From: Pseudomonas pseudonitroreducens
Lineage (GTDB): Bacteria > Pseudomonadota > Gammaproteobacteria > Pseudomonadales > Pseudomonadaceae
Assembly (NCBI RefSeq): GCF_021603645.1
Contig: NZ_BQHJ01000005.1
Coordinates: 372,001-436,000 of the forward strand
Length of the DNA stretch: 64,000 bases
Direction of reading: 5' to 3'
A program made the position numbers and the translations under genes. Of this stretch, positions 23,741 to 32,764 are shown one piece after another; the first letter of the stretch is position 1; each line of letters begins with the position of its first letter. The notes under the pieces are model-generated. The model ran no database searches and was not told the DNA's origin. It saw nothing but the letters and a program-made list of their open reading frames with translations.

Positions 23741-23800
23741 CCAATCGTGCCGAACGGCTCCCTCTCCCCCTGGGAGAGGGCTGGGGTGAGGGGGGCTTCA
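23741..23800. repeat. Host intergenic repeat (GGCTCCCTCTCCC...GGGAGAGGG type)
   Basis: CCCTCTCCCCCTGGGAGAGGG and its flanks closely match a copy at about 26,600-26,650 (both contain CCAATCG, ACCGAA or GCCGAA, then GGCTCCCTCTCCC). This marks host DNA immediately right of the prophage. Confidence 0.75.
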
Positions 23801-23813
23801 GTGAGAGAAAATC

Positions 23814-25565
23814 TCAAGCCGCCTCGCTCTTCACCCGCAGCTTCTCGTAAGCCTGCTGCTCATCCTCATCCAGCGCGATCACATAAGGCTCGATGGGCTT
23901 CTTGAAACTGGTCATCTCGCCGTCGTCATCTTTTTTCAGGTGCGCATGACAGAACCAGTCGGCGTCATTGCGCAGCGGGTAATCCACACGGTGGTGGTAC
24001 AGGCCCCAGCGGCTCTCGGTACGGAACAGCGAAGCGCGGGCGGCCATTTCGGCGCAGTCGCGGATCACGCTGACTTCCATGGCGCGCATCAGTTCGTGCG
24101 GGTTGCTGGCCTTGAGCTGGTCGAGGTCGCGGGCGATCTCGGCGAAGCGCTGCAGGCCGATCTCCATCTTCTTCGTCACCTTGGGCGGCTGCAGGTAGTC
24201 GTTGACCATGCGCCGCAGCTTGTACTCCACCTGTGCCGGCGGCAGGCCGTGCTCGCGTTTCAAAGGGGCGAAGACGCGTTCGCGCTCGCGCTCGACCTGG
24301 GCGGCATCCACCTCGCTGAACTCGCGGCCGGCCACGTACTGCGCGGCATTGGCCCCGGCGAACCAGCCGTAGGTAAAGGCGCCAAGCATGTAGTTGTGCG
24401 GCACGGCAGCCATGTCGCCGGCCGAGTACAGGCCCTTGACGCTGGTCTCGGCCTTCTCGTTGACCCACACGCCCGAGGCCGAATGGCCGGAGCAGAAGCC
24501 GATCTCGGAGATGTGCATTTCCACCATCTGCTGGCGGTAGTCGGTGCCACGGTTGGCGTGGAACTGGCCGCGGCTGGGGCGTTCGTTGCTGTGGAGGATT
24601 TCCTCGATGGTCTGGATGGTTTCCTCGGCGAGGTGATCCAGTTTGAGGAACACCGGGCCGTTGCCGCCTTCGAGTTCCTGGTGGAACTCCCACATCATCT
24701 GGCCGCTCCAGTAGTCGCACTCGATGAAGCGCTCGCCCTTGCTGTTGGCGGTGTAGCCGCCCAGCGGGCCGGTGACGTAGGCGCAGGCCGGGCCGTTGTA
24801 GTCCTTGATCAGCGGGTTGATCTGGAAGCACTCCAGGTTCGAGAGTTCCGCGCCCGCGTGGTAGGCCATGGCATAGCCGTCGCCGGCATTGGTGGGGTTC
24901 TCGTAGGTGCCCATCAGGTAGCCGGACGAGGGCAGGCCCAGGCGGCCGGCGGCGCCGCAGGCGAGGACCACCGCCTTGGCGCGGATCACCTGGAACTGCG
25001 CGGTGCGGCAGTCGAAGCCGAGCAGGCCGTTGACCGCGCCTTCTCCATCGGTGAGCAGGCGGGTGACCACCAGGCGGTTGGTGATCTCGATACGCGCTCG
25101 CTTGAGCTGGCGGTACAGCACCTTCTTGATGTCATGGCCCTCGGGCATGGGCAGCACGTAGGCGCCCATGTGGTGGACCTTCTTCACCGCGTAGTCGCCG
25201 ACTTCGTCCTTTTCGAACTTCACGCCCCAGCGGTCCAGTTGCTGCAGGGTCTCGAAGCTGTGGGTGGCGTAGGCGTAGACCGCCGCCTGGTTGACGATGC
25301 CGTCGTTGGCGACGGTGATTTCCTTGGTGTACTGCTCGGGCGTGGCGTGGCCGGGGATGATGGCGTTGTTCAGGCCGTCCATGCCCATGCTGATGGCGCC
25401 GCTGCGCTTGACGTTGGCCTTGTCCACCAGCAGCACGCGCAGCTCGCGGTTGGCTTCCTTGGCCTTGATCGCCGCCATCGGCCCGGCGGTGCCGCCGCCG
25501 ATCACCACGATGTCGTAGGCGAGTTCCTTGTCCTCGGGGATCTGGGAGAGATCGAACTGGGTCAT
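23814..25565 (-). CDS. FAD-dependent oxidoreductase, AprA/fumarate reductase-like flavoprotein
   Basis: This 583-residue flavoprotein has an N-terminal dinucleotide-binding motif VVIGGGTAGPMAA (about 20-32) and the succinate dehydrogenase/fumarate reductase/APS-reductase alpha fold to the end, including CGAAGRLGLPSSGY and the second FAD stretch GLYSAGDMAAVPHNYMLGAF. Its length is close to the APS-reductase alpha type. No ferredoxin-like beta subunit is next to it. The gene overlaps the GntR regulator by an ATGA junction, so the regulator is first in a two-gene operon. Next to alkylsulfatase-type genes, an organosulfur-related oxidation or reduction is plausible, but the substrate is unknown. 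Confidence 0.85.
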   Translation of the reverse strand: MTQFDLSQIPEDKELAYDIVVIGGGTAGPMAAIKAKEANRELRVLLVDKANVKRSGAISMGMDGLNNAIIPGHATPEQYTKEITVANDGIVNQAAVYAYATHSFETLQQLDRWGVKFEKDEVGDYAVKKVHHMGAYVLPMPEGHDIKKVLYRQLKRARIEITNRLVVTRLLTDGEGAVNGLLGFDCRTAQFQVIRAKAVVLACGAAGRLGLPSSGYLMGTYENPTNAGDGYAMAYHAGAELSNLECFQINPLIKDYNGPACAYVTGPLGGYTANSKGERFIECDYWSGQMMWEFHQELEGGNGPVFLKLDHLAEETIQTIEEILHSNERPSRGQFHANRGTDYRQQMVEMHISEIGFCSGHSASGVWVNEKAETSVKGLYSAGDMAAVPHNYMLGAFTYGWFAGANAAQYVAGREFSEVDAAQVERERERVFAPLKREHGLPPAQVEYKLRRMVNDYLQPPKVTKKMEIGLQRFAEIARDLDQLKASNPHELMRAMEVSVIRDCAEMAARASLFRTESRWGLYHHRVDYPLRNDADWFCHAHLKKDDDGEMTSFKKPIEPYVIALDEDEQQAYEKLRVKSEAA

Positions 25566-26311
25566 TGGTGCTGTCCCTTGTGGCGGTCGATGCGCAGGCG
25601 GTACTGGAAGGCGTCGCCGCGGTAGTAGAGGTGTTCGTAGTCCAGCGGCGCGCCGTCAGCGGTGTGGGTCAGGCGTTCGATGCGCATCACCGGCGAGCCT
25701 TCTTCCACCTCCAGCGCGCGGGCCAGTTCGGCGTCGGCGAGGATGGCGTCGATGGCGAGGTCGGCATGGCCCAGGGGCAGGGCGCAGTCGTTTTCCAGGA
25801 TCAGGAAGATGTCGCGGCTGACCAGGTCGGCCTTTTCCAGCCGCTTGCCAATGGCCTCGGGCAGCCAGGTGATCTCCAGCGACACCAGCTCACGGTTGAC
25901 CAGGCGGGCGCGCTTGATCTGCACCACGTTCTCGCCCTCGGCCACCTGCAGCCGCGCGGCGACCTGGGCGCTGGCCGGCACGCTCTTGAAGCTGCGCAGG
26001 CGGTTGATCACTTCGTAGCCGCGCTGGGTCATGGATTCGCCCAGGCCCTGCAGGGTGCTGACGTTCTGGAACGCCTTGGGTTTGGCGACGAAGGTGCCCT
26101 TGCCGTGGATCTTGAAGATCAGCCCTTCCTTCTGCAGGTCGCCCAGCGCCTGGCGCACGGTAATCCGGCTGACCTCGAAGGCCTTGCCCAGCTCGGCTTC
26201 GGACGGCATGCGGCTGAGCGGCGGATAGGTGCCGTCGAGGATGCGCGTGCGGAGGATTTCCTTGAGCTGGCTGTACAGGGGAACGGGGGAGAGGGGGAGT
26301 AGTTCGGCCAT
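25562..26311 (-). CDS. GntR/HutC-family regulator with UTRA domain
   Basis: This 249-residue regulator has a winged helix at residues 10-75 (PLYSQLKEILRTRILDGTYP, then SEAELGKAFEVSRITVRQAL) and a UTRA effector domain (about 95-240) ending MRIERLTHTADG and YEHLYYRGD. It is the first gene of the operon with the flavoprotein. A perfect inverted repeat (26316-26329) lies directly upstream of its start codon, so autoregulation is likely. The inducer is unknown. Confidence 0.9.
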   Translation of the reverse strand: MAELLPLSPVPLYSQLKEILRTRILDGTYPPLSRMPSEAELGKAFEVSRITVRQALGDLQKEGLIFKIHGKGTFVAKPKAFQNVSTLQGLGESMTQRGYEVINRLRSFKSVPASAQVAARLQVAEGENVVQIKRARLVNRELVSLEITWLPEAIGKRLEKADLVSRDIFLILENDCALPLGHADLAIDAILADAELARALEVEEGSPVMRIERLTHTADGAPLDYEHLYYRGDAFQYRLRIDRHKGQHQ

Positions 26312-26315
26312 AGTT

Positions 26316-26329
26316 CATAACTTGTTATG
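26316..26329 (-). promoter_or_regulatory. Operator of the GntR/HutC-type regulator
   Basis: CATAACTTGTTATG is a perfect inverted repeat (arms CATAAC/GTTATG, 2-base centre), 4 bases upstream of the regulator's ATG. Position and symmetry fit a HutC-type operator that would block transcription or ribosome access. Confidence 0.75.
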
Positions 26330-26428
26330 ACGAGATGCCGAAACTATAAAAGGAATAGCTGACTCAGGACAAGAAACGATTTCGCATAAGCATAGAAAGC
26401 GCCGTCAGCAGGAGGCGTACGGCTTTTC

Positions 26429-26505
26429 GTAGGAGCGAGCTTGCTCGCGAACCGCTTGATTCCGCCGCGTCCGGGTAATCCGTTCGCGAGCAAGCTCGCT
26501 CCTAC
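26429..26505. repeat. REP-like palindrome, copy A
   Basis: The arms are GTAGGAGCGAGCTTGC TCGCGAAC and its reverse complement, 24 bases each, around a 29-base centre. The same arms occur at 54718-54795 and 57985-58061. Confidence 0.9.
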
Positions 26506-26678
26506 AAAACCCAAGGCCCCTAACCCTCTCCCGCAAGCGGGAGAGGGTACTGTCCTGAGCGGTGAAGAGATCGTCGCTCGCCGGCTGACTTCGTTGCTCC
26601 CAATCGCACCGAATGGCTCCCTCTCCCTCTGGGAGAGGGCTGGGGTGAGGGCAAGCCCTGGCGAAGATATCCCCGTTC

Positions 26679-26756
26679 CGTAGGGTGGATAACGCGCCTG
26701 CGTTATCCACTGTGCATGGGGTGGCGGATAACCTGTTCCAGGTTATGCGCCCTACG
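26679..26756. repeat. Palindromic intergenic repeat (CGTAGGGTGGATAAC type)
   Basis: CGTAGGGTGGATAACGCG at the left end is mirrored imperfectly by GGTTATGCGCCCTACG at the right, with an inner GCGTTATCC copy. This is a common style of Pseudomonas intergenic repeat. Confidence 0.7.
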
Positions 26757-26762
26757 CTGGCT

Positions 26763-27653
26763 TCAGAACGGCCGGCTGCCGCTCAGGCTGATGCGCTTCA
26801 GGCGCCGCTTCTCGCTGGCCGGGAAGGCATTACGACCATGCAGCACGGCCTGGTTGTCCCACCAGACGATGTCGCCGACCGACCATTTGTGGCTGTAGAT
26901 CAGCTCGGGCTTCTGCAGATGCTCGCGCAGCTTCTCCACCAGTGCGGCGCCCTGCACCGGATCGGCACCGGGGATTTCCACCTCGGTGTGCACGGAGAGG
27001 AACAGCACGCGCTTGCCGTTCTCCGGATGGGTGCGCACCAGCGGATGTTCGGTGCCCTGGATCGGCTCGATGTCCGGCGTGCGGTAGCGCACGAAGGTGC
27101 CGTTGTAGCCGCCGCTCTTCAGGCGGATGAACGGGTTGTAGTTGATCAGGCGCAGCGGATCGATCTCGGCGCGGGTTGCCTCGTCCAGTGTTTCGTAGGC
27201 GCGGGCGAGGTTGGTGAACTGGGTTTCGCCGCCGGTCCTGGGCACCTCCAGCGCGTAGAGGAAGGAGCCGGAAGAGGGCACCGGGGTCCACTGGTGGTCG
27301 ACGTGGGCCGGCAGGGCGAAGTTGCCCAGTTCGCCGTCCTCGGTGTTGGCCACCTTGACGATGTCCGGGGCCTTGCCGTCGGCGCCGGAGGACAGCACCG
27401 GCACGTCCGCCGGCGGCTGGAACACCGCGCCGAACAGGGTGGCGAAGCGCAGGTACTGCTGATCGTCGAGTTGCTGGTCCTTGAAGATCAGGATGTGGTG
27501 CTCGCGGTGCGCCTGCCTGATCGCCAGGATCTGTTCCGGCGTCAGTGGTTCGCGGGCGTCCAGGCCGCGCACTTCGGCGCCCAGCGGGGCGTCGAGGGGA
27601 ATGATGGCGAAGGGTTCGGGGGTGGGTTGTTGTACGGCGTTGGATTGGGTCAT
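26763..27653 (-). CDS. TauD-family Fe(II)/2-oxoglutarate dioxygenase
   Basis: This 296-residue enzyme has the iron-binding facial triad of the family: His117 and Asp119 in PAHVDHQW and His272 in AVLHGRNAF. The 2-oxoglutarate-binding Arg is near residue 287. TauD relatives cleave sulfonates, alkyl sulfates or related substrates by hydroxylation. The start is the ATG at 27653 (MTQSNAVQQP). The upstream frame runs through an intergenic repeat and is rejected. It is followed by a repeat-rich gap and preceded by atsK on the same strand. The exact substrate is not predictable, but its neighbours suggest an organosulfur compound. Confidence 0.88.
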   Translation of the reverse strand: MTQSNAVQQPTPEPFAIIPLDAPLGAEVRGLDAREPLTPEQILAIRQAHREHHILIFKDQQLDDQQYLRFATLFGAVFQPPADVPVLSSGADGKAPDIVKVANTEDGELGNFALPAHVDHQWTPVPSSGSFLYALEVPRTGGETQFTNLARAYETLDEATRAEIDPLRLINYNPFIRLKSGGYNGTFVRYRTPDIEPIQGTEHPLVRTHPENGKRVLFLSVHTEVEIPGADPVQGAALVEKLREHLQKPELIYSHKWSVGDIVWWDNQAVLHGRNAFPASEKRRLKRISLSGSRPF

Positions 27654-27800
27654 CTCGATAATCCTGAGTTTGCGGCTTGCCTCACCCCAACCCTGTCCCG
27701 GAGGCAGAGGGGGCAGTCCGATGCAGCGGGGCATCCCGTTGCGCCGATCTACTCCCTCTCCCACTGGGAGAGGGCGGGGTGAGGGGCTCTGGGAAAAGGC
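27654..27800. repeat. Short gap with host repeat
   Basis: This gap of 147 bases carries a mirrored pair of GGGAGAGGG/CCCTCTCCC-type repeats (about 27672-27783). No gene is seen. Confidence 0.65.
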
Positions 27801-28706
27801 TCAAACCTTCTTGATCGTCCGGCTGCGCTGCCCGTCGACGCCCACCGGCACTTCGCCGCTGAGCGTCACGCGGCGCACGATGCGCGGCTGGCTGCCGTAG
27901 TCGTCGACGGCGTAGTGCTGGGTCGCGCGGTTGTCCCAGATAGCCACGTCGCCCGGCTGCCAGCGCCAGCGCACGGTGTTTTCCAGGCGGGTGACGTGGC
28001 TCTGCAGCACGGCGAACAGGTGCGCCGAGTCGTGCTGCGAGAGGCCCTTCAGGCGCTTGACGAAGTGCCCCAGCAGCAGCGTCTTCTCACCGCTGATGGG
28101 GTGCACGCGCACCACCGGGTGCTCGGTCTCGTAGACGGTGGAGGTGAACACCTTGCGGTATTCCTCCAGGCGCGCCGGGTCGACGTTCGGGCGCACGCTG
28201 GCATAGTCGTATTCGTTGCTGTGCACGGCCCAGAGCGAGTCGGCCAGCGCCTTCAGCTCCGGTGTCAGGTCGTCGTAGGCGCTGGCCGTGTTGGCCCAGA
28301 CGGTATCGCCGCCAGACTCCGGTGCCACCACATTGCGCAGGATCGAAGCCTTGGGATAGGCGTCGACGAAGGTCACGTCGGTGTGCCAGGAGTTGGCGCG
28401 GCGGCCCTGGGCGCCGTCCAGTTCGAGCAGGTAATGGGTGCCTTCCTGCACCGGCACGGTGGGGTGCGCCACCGGCTCGCCGAGCAGCTTGGCGAAGGCT
28501 TCCTGGCCCTGGTCGTCGAGCTGGGTCTGGCCACGGAAGAAGATCACCTTGTGCTGTACCAGCGCAGCCTGGATAGCCTCGATGGTGGCGGCGTCGAGAT
28601 CACCGGAAAGCTTCACGCCGCGAATTTCCGCGCCGATGCGCCCGGCTACCGGGTGGATATCCAGGTGGGCCAGGTCTTGCTGAATGGCTTGTGCTGCATT
28701 GCTCAT
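27801..28706 (-). CDS. atsK: Alkylsulfatase, AtsK-type Fe(II)/2-oxoglutarate dioxygenase
   Basis: This 301-residue enzyme, the same length as P. putida AtsK, should oxidise alkyl sulfate esters to aldehyde and sulfate while decarboxylating 2-oxoglutarate. The ligands known for AtsK are in the same numbered places: His108 and Asp110 in NSWHTDV and His264 in ATQHYAV. The Arg pair follows at about 275-279. The text [13 protein letters not shown] and [10 protein letters not shown] is near-identical to AtsK as I remember it. The start is the ATG at 28706. The longer upstream frame is shadow of the receptor gene. It lies next to a TonB receptor, a LysR regulator and another dioxygenase, as expected for sulfate-starvation genes. 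Confidence 0.93.
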   Translation of the reverse strand: MSNAAQAIQQDLAHLDIHPVAGRIGAEIRGVKLSGDLDAATIEAIQAALVQHKVIFFRGQTQLDDQGQEAFAKLLGEPVAHPTVPVQEGTHYLLELDGAQGRRANSWHTDVTFVDAYPKASILRNVVAPESGGDTVWANTASAYDDLTPELKALADSLWAVHSNEYDYASVRPNVDPARLEEYRKVFTSTVYETEHPVVRVHPISGEKTLLLGHFVKRLKGLSQHDSAHLFAVLQSHVTRLENTVRWRWQPGDVAIWDNRATQHYAVDDYGSQPRIVRRVTLSGEVPVGVDGQRSRTIKKV

Positions 28707-28762
28707 CTCATCGTCCTCTTGCTGTGGCAATTGCGCCGCGCCAAAGACGCGGCGGATGGGGA

Positions 28763-31144
28763 TCAGAAGTCGTAACGGACCGACGCGCCCAGCGTGCGCG
28801 GCTGCCCCACCGAGGCGGTGTAGGAGCCGTTGATGCTGGCGAAGGCGGCCAGGTAGTAGTCCTTGTCGAAGGCGTTCTTCAGCCAGACCGAGGCGTCCAG
28901 CTGGCCGTCGCCGAGGTCCTTGCGCAGGCCGACGGAGAAGTTCGCCAGGCCGTAGCCGTCGATCTTCGAGAGGTCGGAGTTGTCCAGCGTGCCTTCGGCC
29001 TCGGAGCGGTAGGAGTAGCTGCCGGTCACGTAGGGGCGGATGCCGTCGTCGAGGTTCCAGGCGTACTCGCCATTGAGGTTGGCGATCCATTTCGAGGCGC
29101 CCACCACGCGCTGGCCGGTGAGATCGCAGGAGGCCGGTGCGCCAGGCTGGGTGGAGACTTCCGCCGGGCACGGCGCATCCTTGAACGACAGGTAGGTGAC
29201 GTCGTTGTAGGAGCCGTTGACGTTCAGCGTCAGGCCGCGAATCGGCAGCGCGGTGGCTTCGAACTCCAGGCCACGCGAGCGCACGCTGCCGGCGTTGGAG
29301 AGCACCGAGACCAGCTGGGTGGAGCCCGGCGGCTGGTACAGCGTGGTCGCCTGGTAGCCGTGGATACCGGTCCAGAAGAGGTTGGTGTTGAGTTGCAGGC
29401 GGTTGTCGAACAGGGTGGTCTTGATCCCCAGTTCGGCGTCGTTGGCGCGCTCCGGGCCGACCAGCAGGGAGTCGGCGCCGGCCGTCGGCGCACTGGCCAC
29501 GGCCAGGTTCACGCCGCCGGATTTCTCGCCGTGGGACAGCGAGGCATAGCCGAGCAGGTCATCGGTGAACTGGTAGCTCAGGCTCAGCAGCGCCGACGGC
29601 GCGAAGCTGTAGAGGCTGAGGTCGCCCGAGTCATAGGCGCCCAACTGGTTGCGGCGCACCAGCGCGGCGGTGCCGCTCACCGGAGCGCCACCCACCGGAT
29701 CGAAGCGCTCGACCTTGGCGTCCTTTTCCTCGTAGGTGCCGCGCAGGCCTGCGGTGAAGTCCAGCTTGTCGGTGAGGTGCCAGGTGCCCTGGGCGAACAG
29801 CGCGAAACTGTCGGTCTCGATCTTGCCGTTGGCTTTCGAGTAGGTGTTGTTCAGGGCGTTGAGGTTCGCCCCCAGCAGGTACGGATCGGCCAGCGGGTCG
29901 TAATCGGTGAAGGTCTTGTTGCCCAGGTTCTGGTTGAACGCATAGGCGCCGAGCATGTAGTCGAAGAAGCCGCCAGTGGGCGAGGCCAGGCGAATTTCCT
30001 GGGAGAACTGGCGGTCGTGGACTTCCACGCCGGTGTTGTTGATCGCCGAGACGTTGAGCTGCTCGTCGTTGGCCGGGGTGAAGTGCCAGTAGCGGTAGGC
30101 GCTGATGGAGGTCAGCTTGTAGCCGCCGTTGAGGTTCCAGTTGGCCTCCACCGAGCTGCCGCCCTGGTGCACGCTGACGTGCTGGCGGCTGTTGATGTTG
30201 ACCTTGTGCCGGTCGGGATCGCGGATCGGCGAAGCGCCTACCGCGGCGGCGCGCTGCCAGAAGCGGTCGGCGGCGCCATACACCACCATGCTGCCGTTGC
30301 TCGAATCCTCCTCGTTGTAGTCGTTGATCCAGCGCAGGTCGAAGTCCTCGTTGGGCTTGAACAGCAATTGCCCGCGAATGCCCTGGCGCTCGCCGCCATT
30401 CAGGTAGTTGTCGTCGTGGACGTTCTTGATGTAGCCGTCGTCGCGGGTGCGGTAGGCCGAGACGCGCCCGGCCAGGGTGTCGGTCAGCGCGCCGGAGACG
30501 GTGCCCTTGCCCTGGAAGTAGCCATCCTGGCCGCCGGAAACCTCGACGCTGCGTTCGGGGCTGAAGGTCGGTGCGCGGGTGCTGATGTTCAGCACGCCGG
30601 CCGTGGTGTTCTTGCCGAACAGGGTGCCCTGCGGGCCGCGCAGCAGTTCCAGCTGCTCGATGTCCAGCAGGTCGAATACCGCCATGCCCGGGCGGCCCAG
30701 GTAGACGTTGTCCAGGTAGACCCCGGCGCTGCCTTCCAGGCCGTCGCTGGCCGGGTTGTTGCCGATGCCGCGAACGGCGATGCTCGACTGCCGCGCATGG
30801 ATGAAGGCGACGTTGACGCTGGGCAGGATCTGCTGCAGGTCCTGCACCTTGTAGACGCGCTGGGTTTCCAGGGTTTCGCCGCCGACCACGGTGATCGGCG
30901 TGGGCACCTTCTGCGAGTCCTCCTCGCGGCGGCGGGCGGTGACGGTGACCTTGCCCAGGGTCGCGTCGGCCTTGGCCGGCGCGGCGCTAACGGCCTTATC
31001 GGTCTGGGCGGCAGTCGTGCTGTCCTCGCTTTCCTCGGCGAGCACCGGCAGGGCGCCGCCCAGGGCCAGCAGCAGGACCACGGCATAATCCGGGGCGCGC
31101 AGCCGGCGCGGGGCGAAGGGGAAGGGCGAATGTGTCGAAATCAT
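28763..31144 (-). CDS. TonB-dependent outer-membrane receptor
   Basis: This 793-residue receptor has a signal peptide (residues about 1-40, with [16 protein letters not shown]), a TonB-box-like stretch [13 protein letters not shown] at about 66-78, a plug domain ([14 protein letters not shown], then [13 protein letters not shown] and [19 protein letters not shown]) and a 22-strand barrel ending in RYDF with terminal Phe. The start is the ATG at 31144, with AAGGA seven bases upstream. Substrate is not readable, but it lies upstream of atsK on the same strand and is divergent from a LysR gene. Sulfate-ester uptake is the favoured guess. A siderophore receptor is the alternative. Confidence 0.92.
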   Translation of the reverse strand: MISTHSPFPFAPRRLRAPDYAVVLLLALGGALPVLAEESEDSTTAAQTDKAVSAAPAKADATLGKVTVTARRREEDSQKVPTPITVVGGETLETQRVYKVQDLQQILPSVNVAFIHARQSSIAVRGIGNNPASDGLEGSAGVYLDNVYLGRPGMAVFDLLDIEQLELLRGPQGTLFGKNTTAGVLNISTRAPTFSPERSVEVSGGQDGYFQGKGTVSGALTDTLAGRVSAYRTRDDGYIKNVHDDNYLNGGERQGIRGQLLFKPNEDFDLRWINDYNEEDSSNGSMVVYGAADRFWQRAAAVGASPIRDPDRHKVNINSRQHVSVHQGGSSVEANWNLNGGYKLTSISAYRYWHFTPANDEQLNVSAINNTGVEVHDRQFSQEIRLASPTGGFFDYMLGAYAFNQNLGNKTFTDYDPLADPYLLGANLNALNNTYSKANGKIETDSFALFAQGTWHLTDKLDFTAGLRGTYEEKDAKVERFDPVGGAPVSGTAALVRRNQLGAYDSGDLSLYSFAPSALLSLSYQFTDDLLGYASLSHGEKSGGVNLAVASAPTAGADSLLVGPERANDAELGIKTTLFDNRLQLNTNLFWTGIHGYQATTLYQPPGSTQLVSVLSNAGSVRSRGLEFEATALPIRGLTLNVNGSYNDVTYLSFKDAPCPAEVSTQPGAPASCDLTGQRVVGASKWIANLNGEYAWNLDDGIRPYVTGSYSYRSEAEGTLDNSDLSKIDGYGLANFSVGLRKDLGDGQLDASVWLKNAFDKDYYLAAFASINGSYTASVGQPRTLGASVRYDF

Positions 31145-31453
31145 GCTGTGTCCTTGTCTGTCCGCGCCGATCGCGGGCAAAAGGGGGCCGCGCCACAGGA
31201 AAGTGGCGAGCGACGTTTTCAGTAGGGGTGGGTGCGGCTTCTACTGTCAGCGACAGCGCGACTGACGCATTCGCGGGTAAAGGAGGTGCAAGGCTGGCAT
31301 CGGGCGACTCCTGGTCTGAGCTATATTCTTAGTTCATAAAAGAATAGATGTTTGTTTTATTCTTCATTGACGGAATAAGAGCTTGCATTTAAAACCAGCG
31401 CATAACGAGCGGCAAATGCCTTTGCCCACTATTTTCAATGCCGGAAATGCATC
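31145..31453. promoter_or_regulatory. Divergent promoter region between TonB receptor and LysR gene
   Basis: This 309-base A+T-rich region holds overlapping inverted repeats: ATTCTT-N9-AAGAAT (31325-31345), AGAATA-N11-TATTCT (31341-31363) and TTATTC-N10-GAATAA (31357-31378). A repeated GAATA half-site in alternating orientation is what a LysR-type tetramer would bind. Confidence 0.75.
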
Positions 31454-32374
31454 ATGGATTTGCGCCAACTCCGCTACTTCATCGCCCTCAACGAACACCG
31501 CAGCTTCGTTCGCGCGGCCGACGCCATGGGCATTACCCAGCCGGCGTTCAGCCGCAGCATCCAGGGCCTGGAGCAGGAGCTGGGCTGCCGCCTGGTGGAC
31601 CGTGGCAGCAAGGACCTGCGCCCCACGCCAGAAGGCCAGGTGGTGCTGCAGCACGCGCTGAGCCTGGTGCAGGGGGCGAACAACCTGAGCCACGCAGTCG
31701 CAAGACTGAACAAGCTGGATTCGGGAGAGTTGCGTTTCGGCAGTGGCCCGGCGCCGGCGCAGAAGCTGGTGTCCGACGCGGTGTCGCGCTTCGTCCAGCG
31801 CTACCCGCGCATCCACATCCAGTTCGGCGTGGACAACTGGGAGCGCCTGGCGCGCAGCCTGAGCCGCGAGGAGATCGAATTCTTCGTCGCCGACATCCGC
31901 CATTTCGAAGCCGACCCGAACTTCCAGACGCGCGCGCTGAAGCCGCGCAGCGGTTTGTTCTTCTGTCGTGCGGGGCACCCGCTGCTGGCCAAGGAGAGCC
32001 TCTCCACCAACGACATGTTCGCCTACCCGCTGGCGGCCACGCTGATTCCCCCCAGTGCGCGGAAGATGCTCGCCAACCTCAGCGGCAAGATCGACATCAG
32101 CACCAATGTGCAGTGCGAGGACATGGCCTCGCTGGTGCGCATCGTCAGCCAGACCGATGCCGTCGGTATCGCGGTGGAGGAGGCGCTGAGCGAGCCGATG
32201 GCGCGCGGGGAACTGGTCAGGCTGCATTTTCGCAACCTGCCGCAGAACGTCGACATCCTCCAGGCCCGCTGCGGCATCGTCACCCGCAGCGGCGACCGCC
32301 TTTCAGCAGCGGCGCGGGCGATGATCGAGCTGCTGGTGGACCTTGATGCGGGCGTGGAGAGCGAGGTGGCGTGA
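31454..32374 (+). CDS. LysR-family transcriptional regulator
   Basis: This 306-residue regulator has an N-terminal winged helix (MDLRQLRYFIALNEHRSFVR, then AADAMGITQPAFSRSIQGLE) and a co-inducer-binding domain (about 90-295). It is divergent from the TonB-receptor/AtsK genes across a promoter region with three inverted repeats, so it probably controls them. A sulfur-starvation role (as for SftR or Cbl-type regulators) is inferred from context, not from residues. Confidence 0.88.
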   Translation: MDLRQLRYFIALNEHRSFVRAADAMGITQPAFSRSIQGLEQELGCRLVDRGSKDLRPTPEGQVVLQHALSLVQGANNLSHAVARLNKLDSGELRFGSGPAPAQKLVSDAVSRFVQRYPRIHIQFGVDNWERLARSLSREEIEFFVADIRHFEADPNFQTRALKPRSGLFFCRAGHPLLAKESLSTNDMFAYPLAATLIPPSARKMLANLSGKIDISTNVQCEDMASLVRIVSQTDAVGIAVEEALSEPMARGELVRLHFRNLPQNVDILQARCGIVTRSGDRLSAAARAMIELLVDLDAGVESEVA

Positions 32375-32764
32375 GGCTCGCTCGCGGGGGTATTCGGCGA
32401 TGCTCCTCTGCGGCCTGAGGCCTATCGCGGACGGAGTCCGCTCCTACGAGATATCTCTGCGCTTGGGCCACCCCTCACCCTAGCCCTCTCCCAAGGGGAG
32501 AGGGGACCGTTCGGTGCAGGATCAAACCTTAGCGTCAGTCGGATCGGAATGCCCCCTCTCCCTGAGGAGCGGGGCGCGCAGCCAGGGTTGGGGTGAGGGG
32601 GTAGATGCAGCGGAGGACTATGCAGAGAAGACTGTTGCTCCTACGTAACCTGACGCTTCAGCGGGACGAGCTCCATCCTTGCTGAGCGAGCGCGATATGC
32701 GTAGGAGCGGACTCTGTCCGCGATTGATTCACCGGCGGTACCGGGCCTGCAAGGTGCTCAGTCA
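32375..32764. other. Intergenic region with REP-like repeats
   Basis: This 390-base gap contains a CGCGGACGGAGTCCGCTCC half (about 32426-32444), a GGGAGAGGGG-type pair (about 32467-32602), and the half GTAGGAGCGGACTCTGTCCG at 32701-32720. No gene is seen. Convergent transcripts (LysR rightward, M50 gene leftward) end here. Confidence 0.75.

Larger units (their letters stand above)
26330..26762. other. Intergenic region packed with repeats
   Basis: This 433-base gap holds the long GTAGGAGCGAGCTTGC palindrome (26429-26505), two GGGAGAGGG-type repeats (about 26521-26552 and 26608-26650) and a GTAGGGTGGATAAC-type palindrome (26679-26756). No credible gene is seen. Its short open frames run through these repeats. 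Confidence 0.8.

Noticed and set aside
23940-25625. A 561-codon plus-strand frame across the flavoprotein gene
   Set aside because: It is antisense to a clear FAD-binding protein. It is His/Val/Gly-rich and without domains.
26405-26710. Short frames in the repeat-rich intergenic region
   Set aside because: They consist of translated REP and GGGAGAGGG repeats.
28691-31225. An 844-codon plus-strand frame across the TonB receptor gene
   Set aside because: It is antisense to a receptor with all expected domains. Composition is typical of shadow frames.
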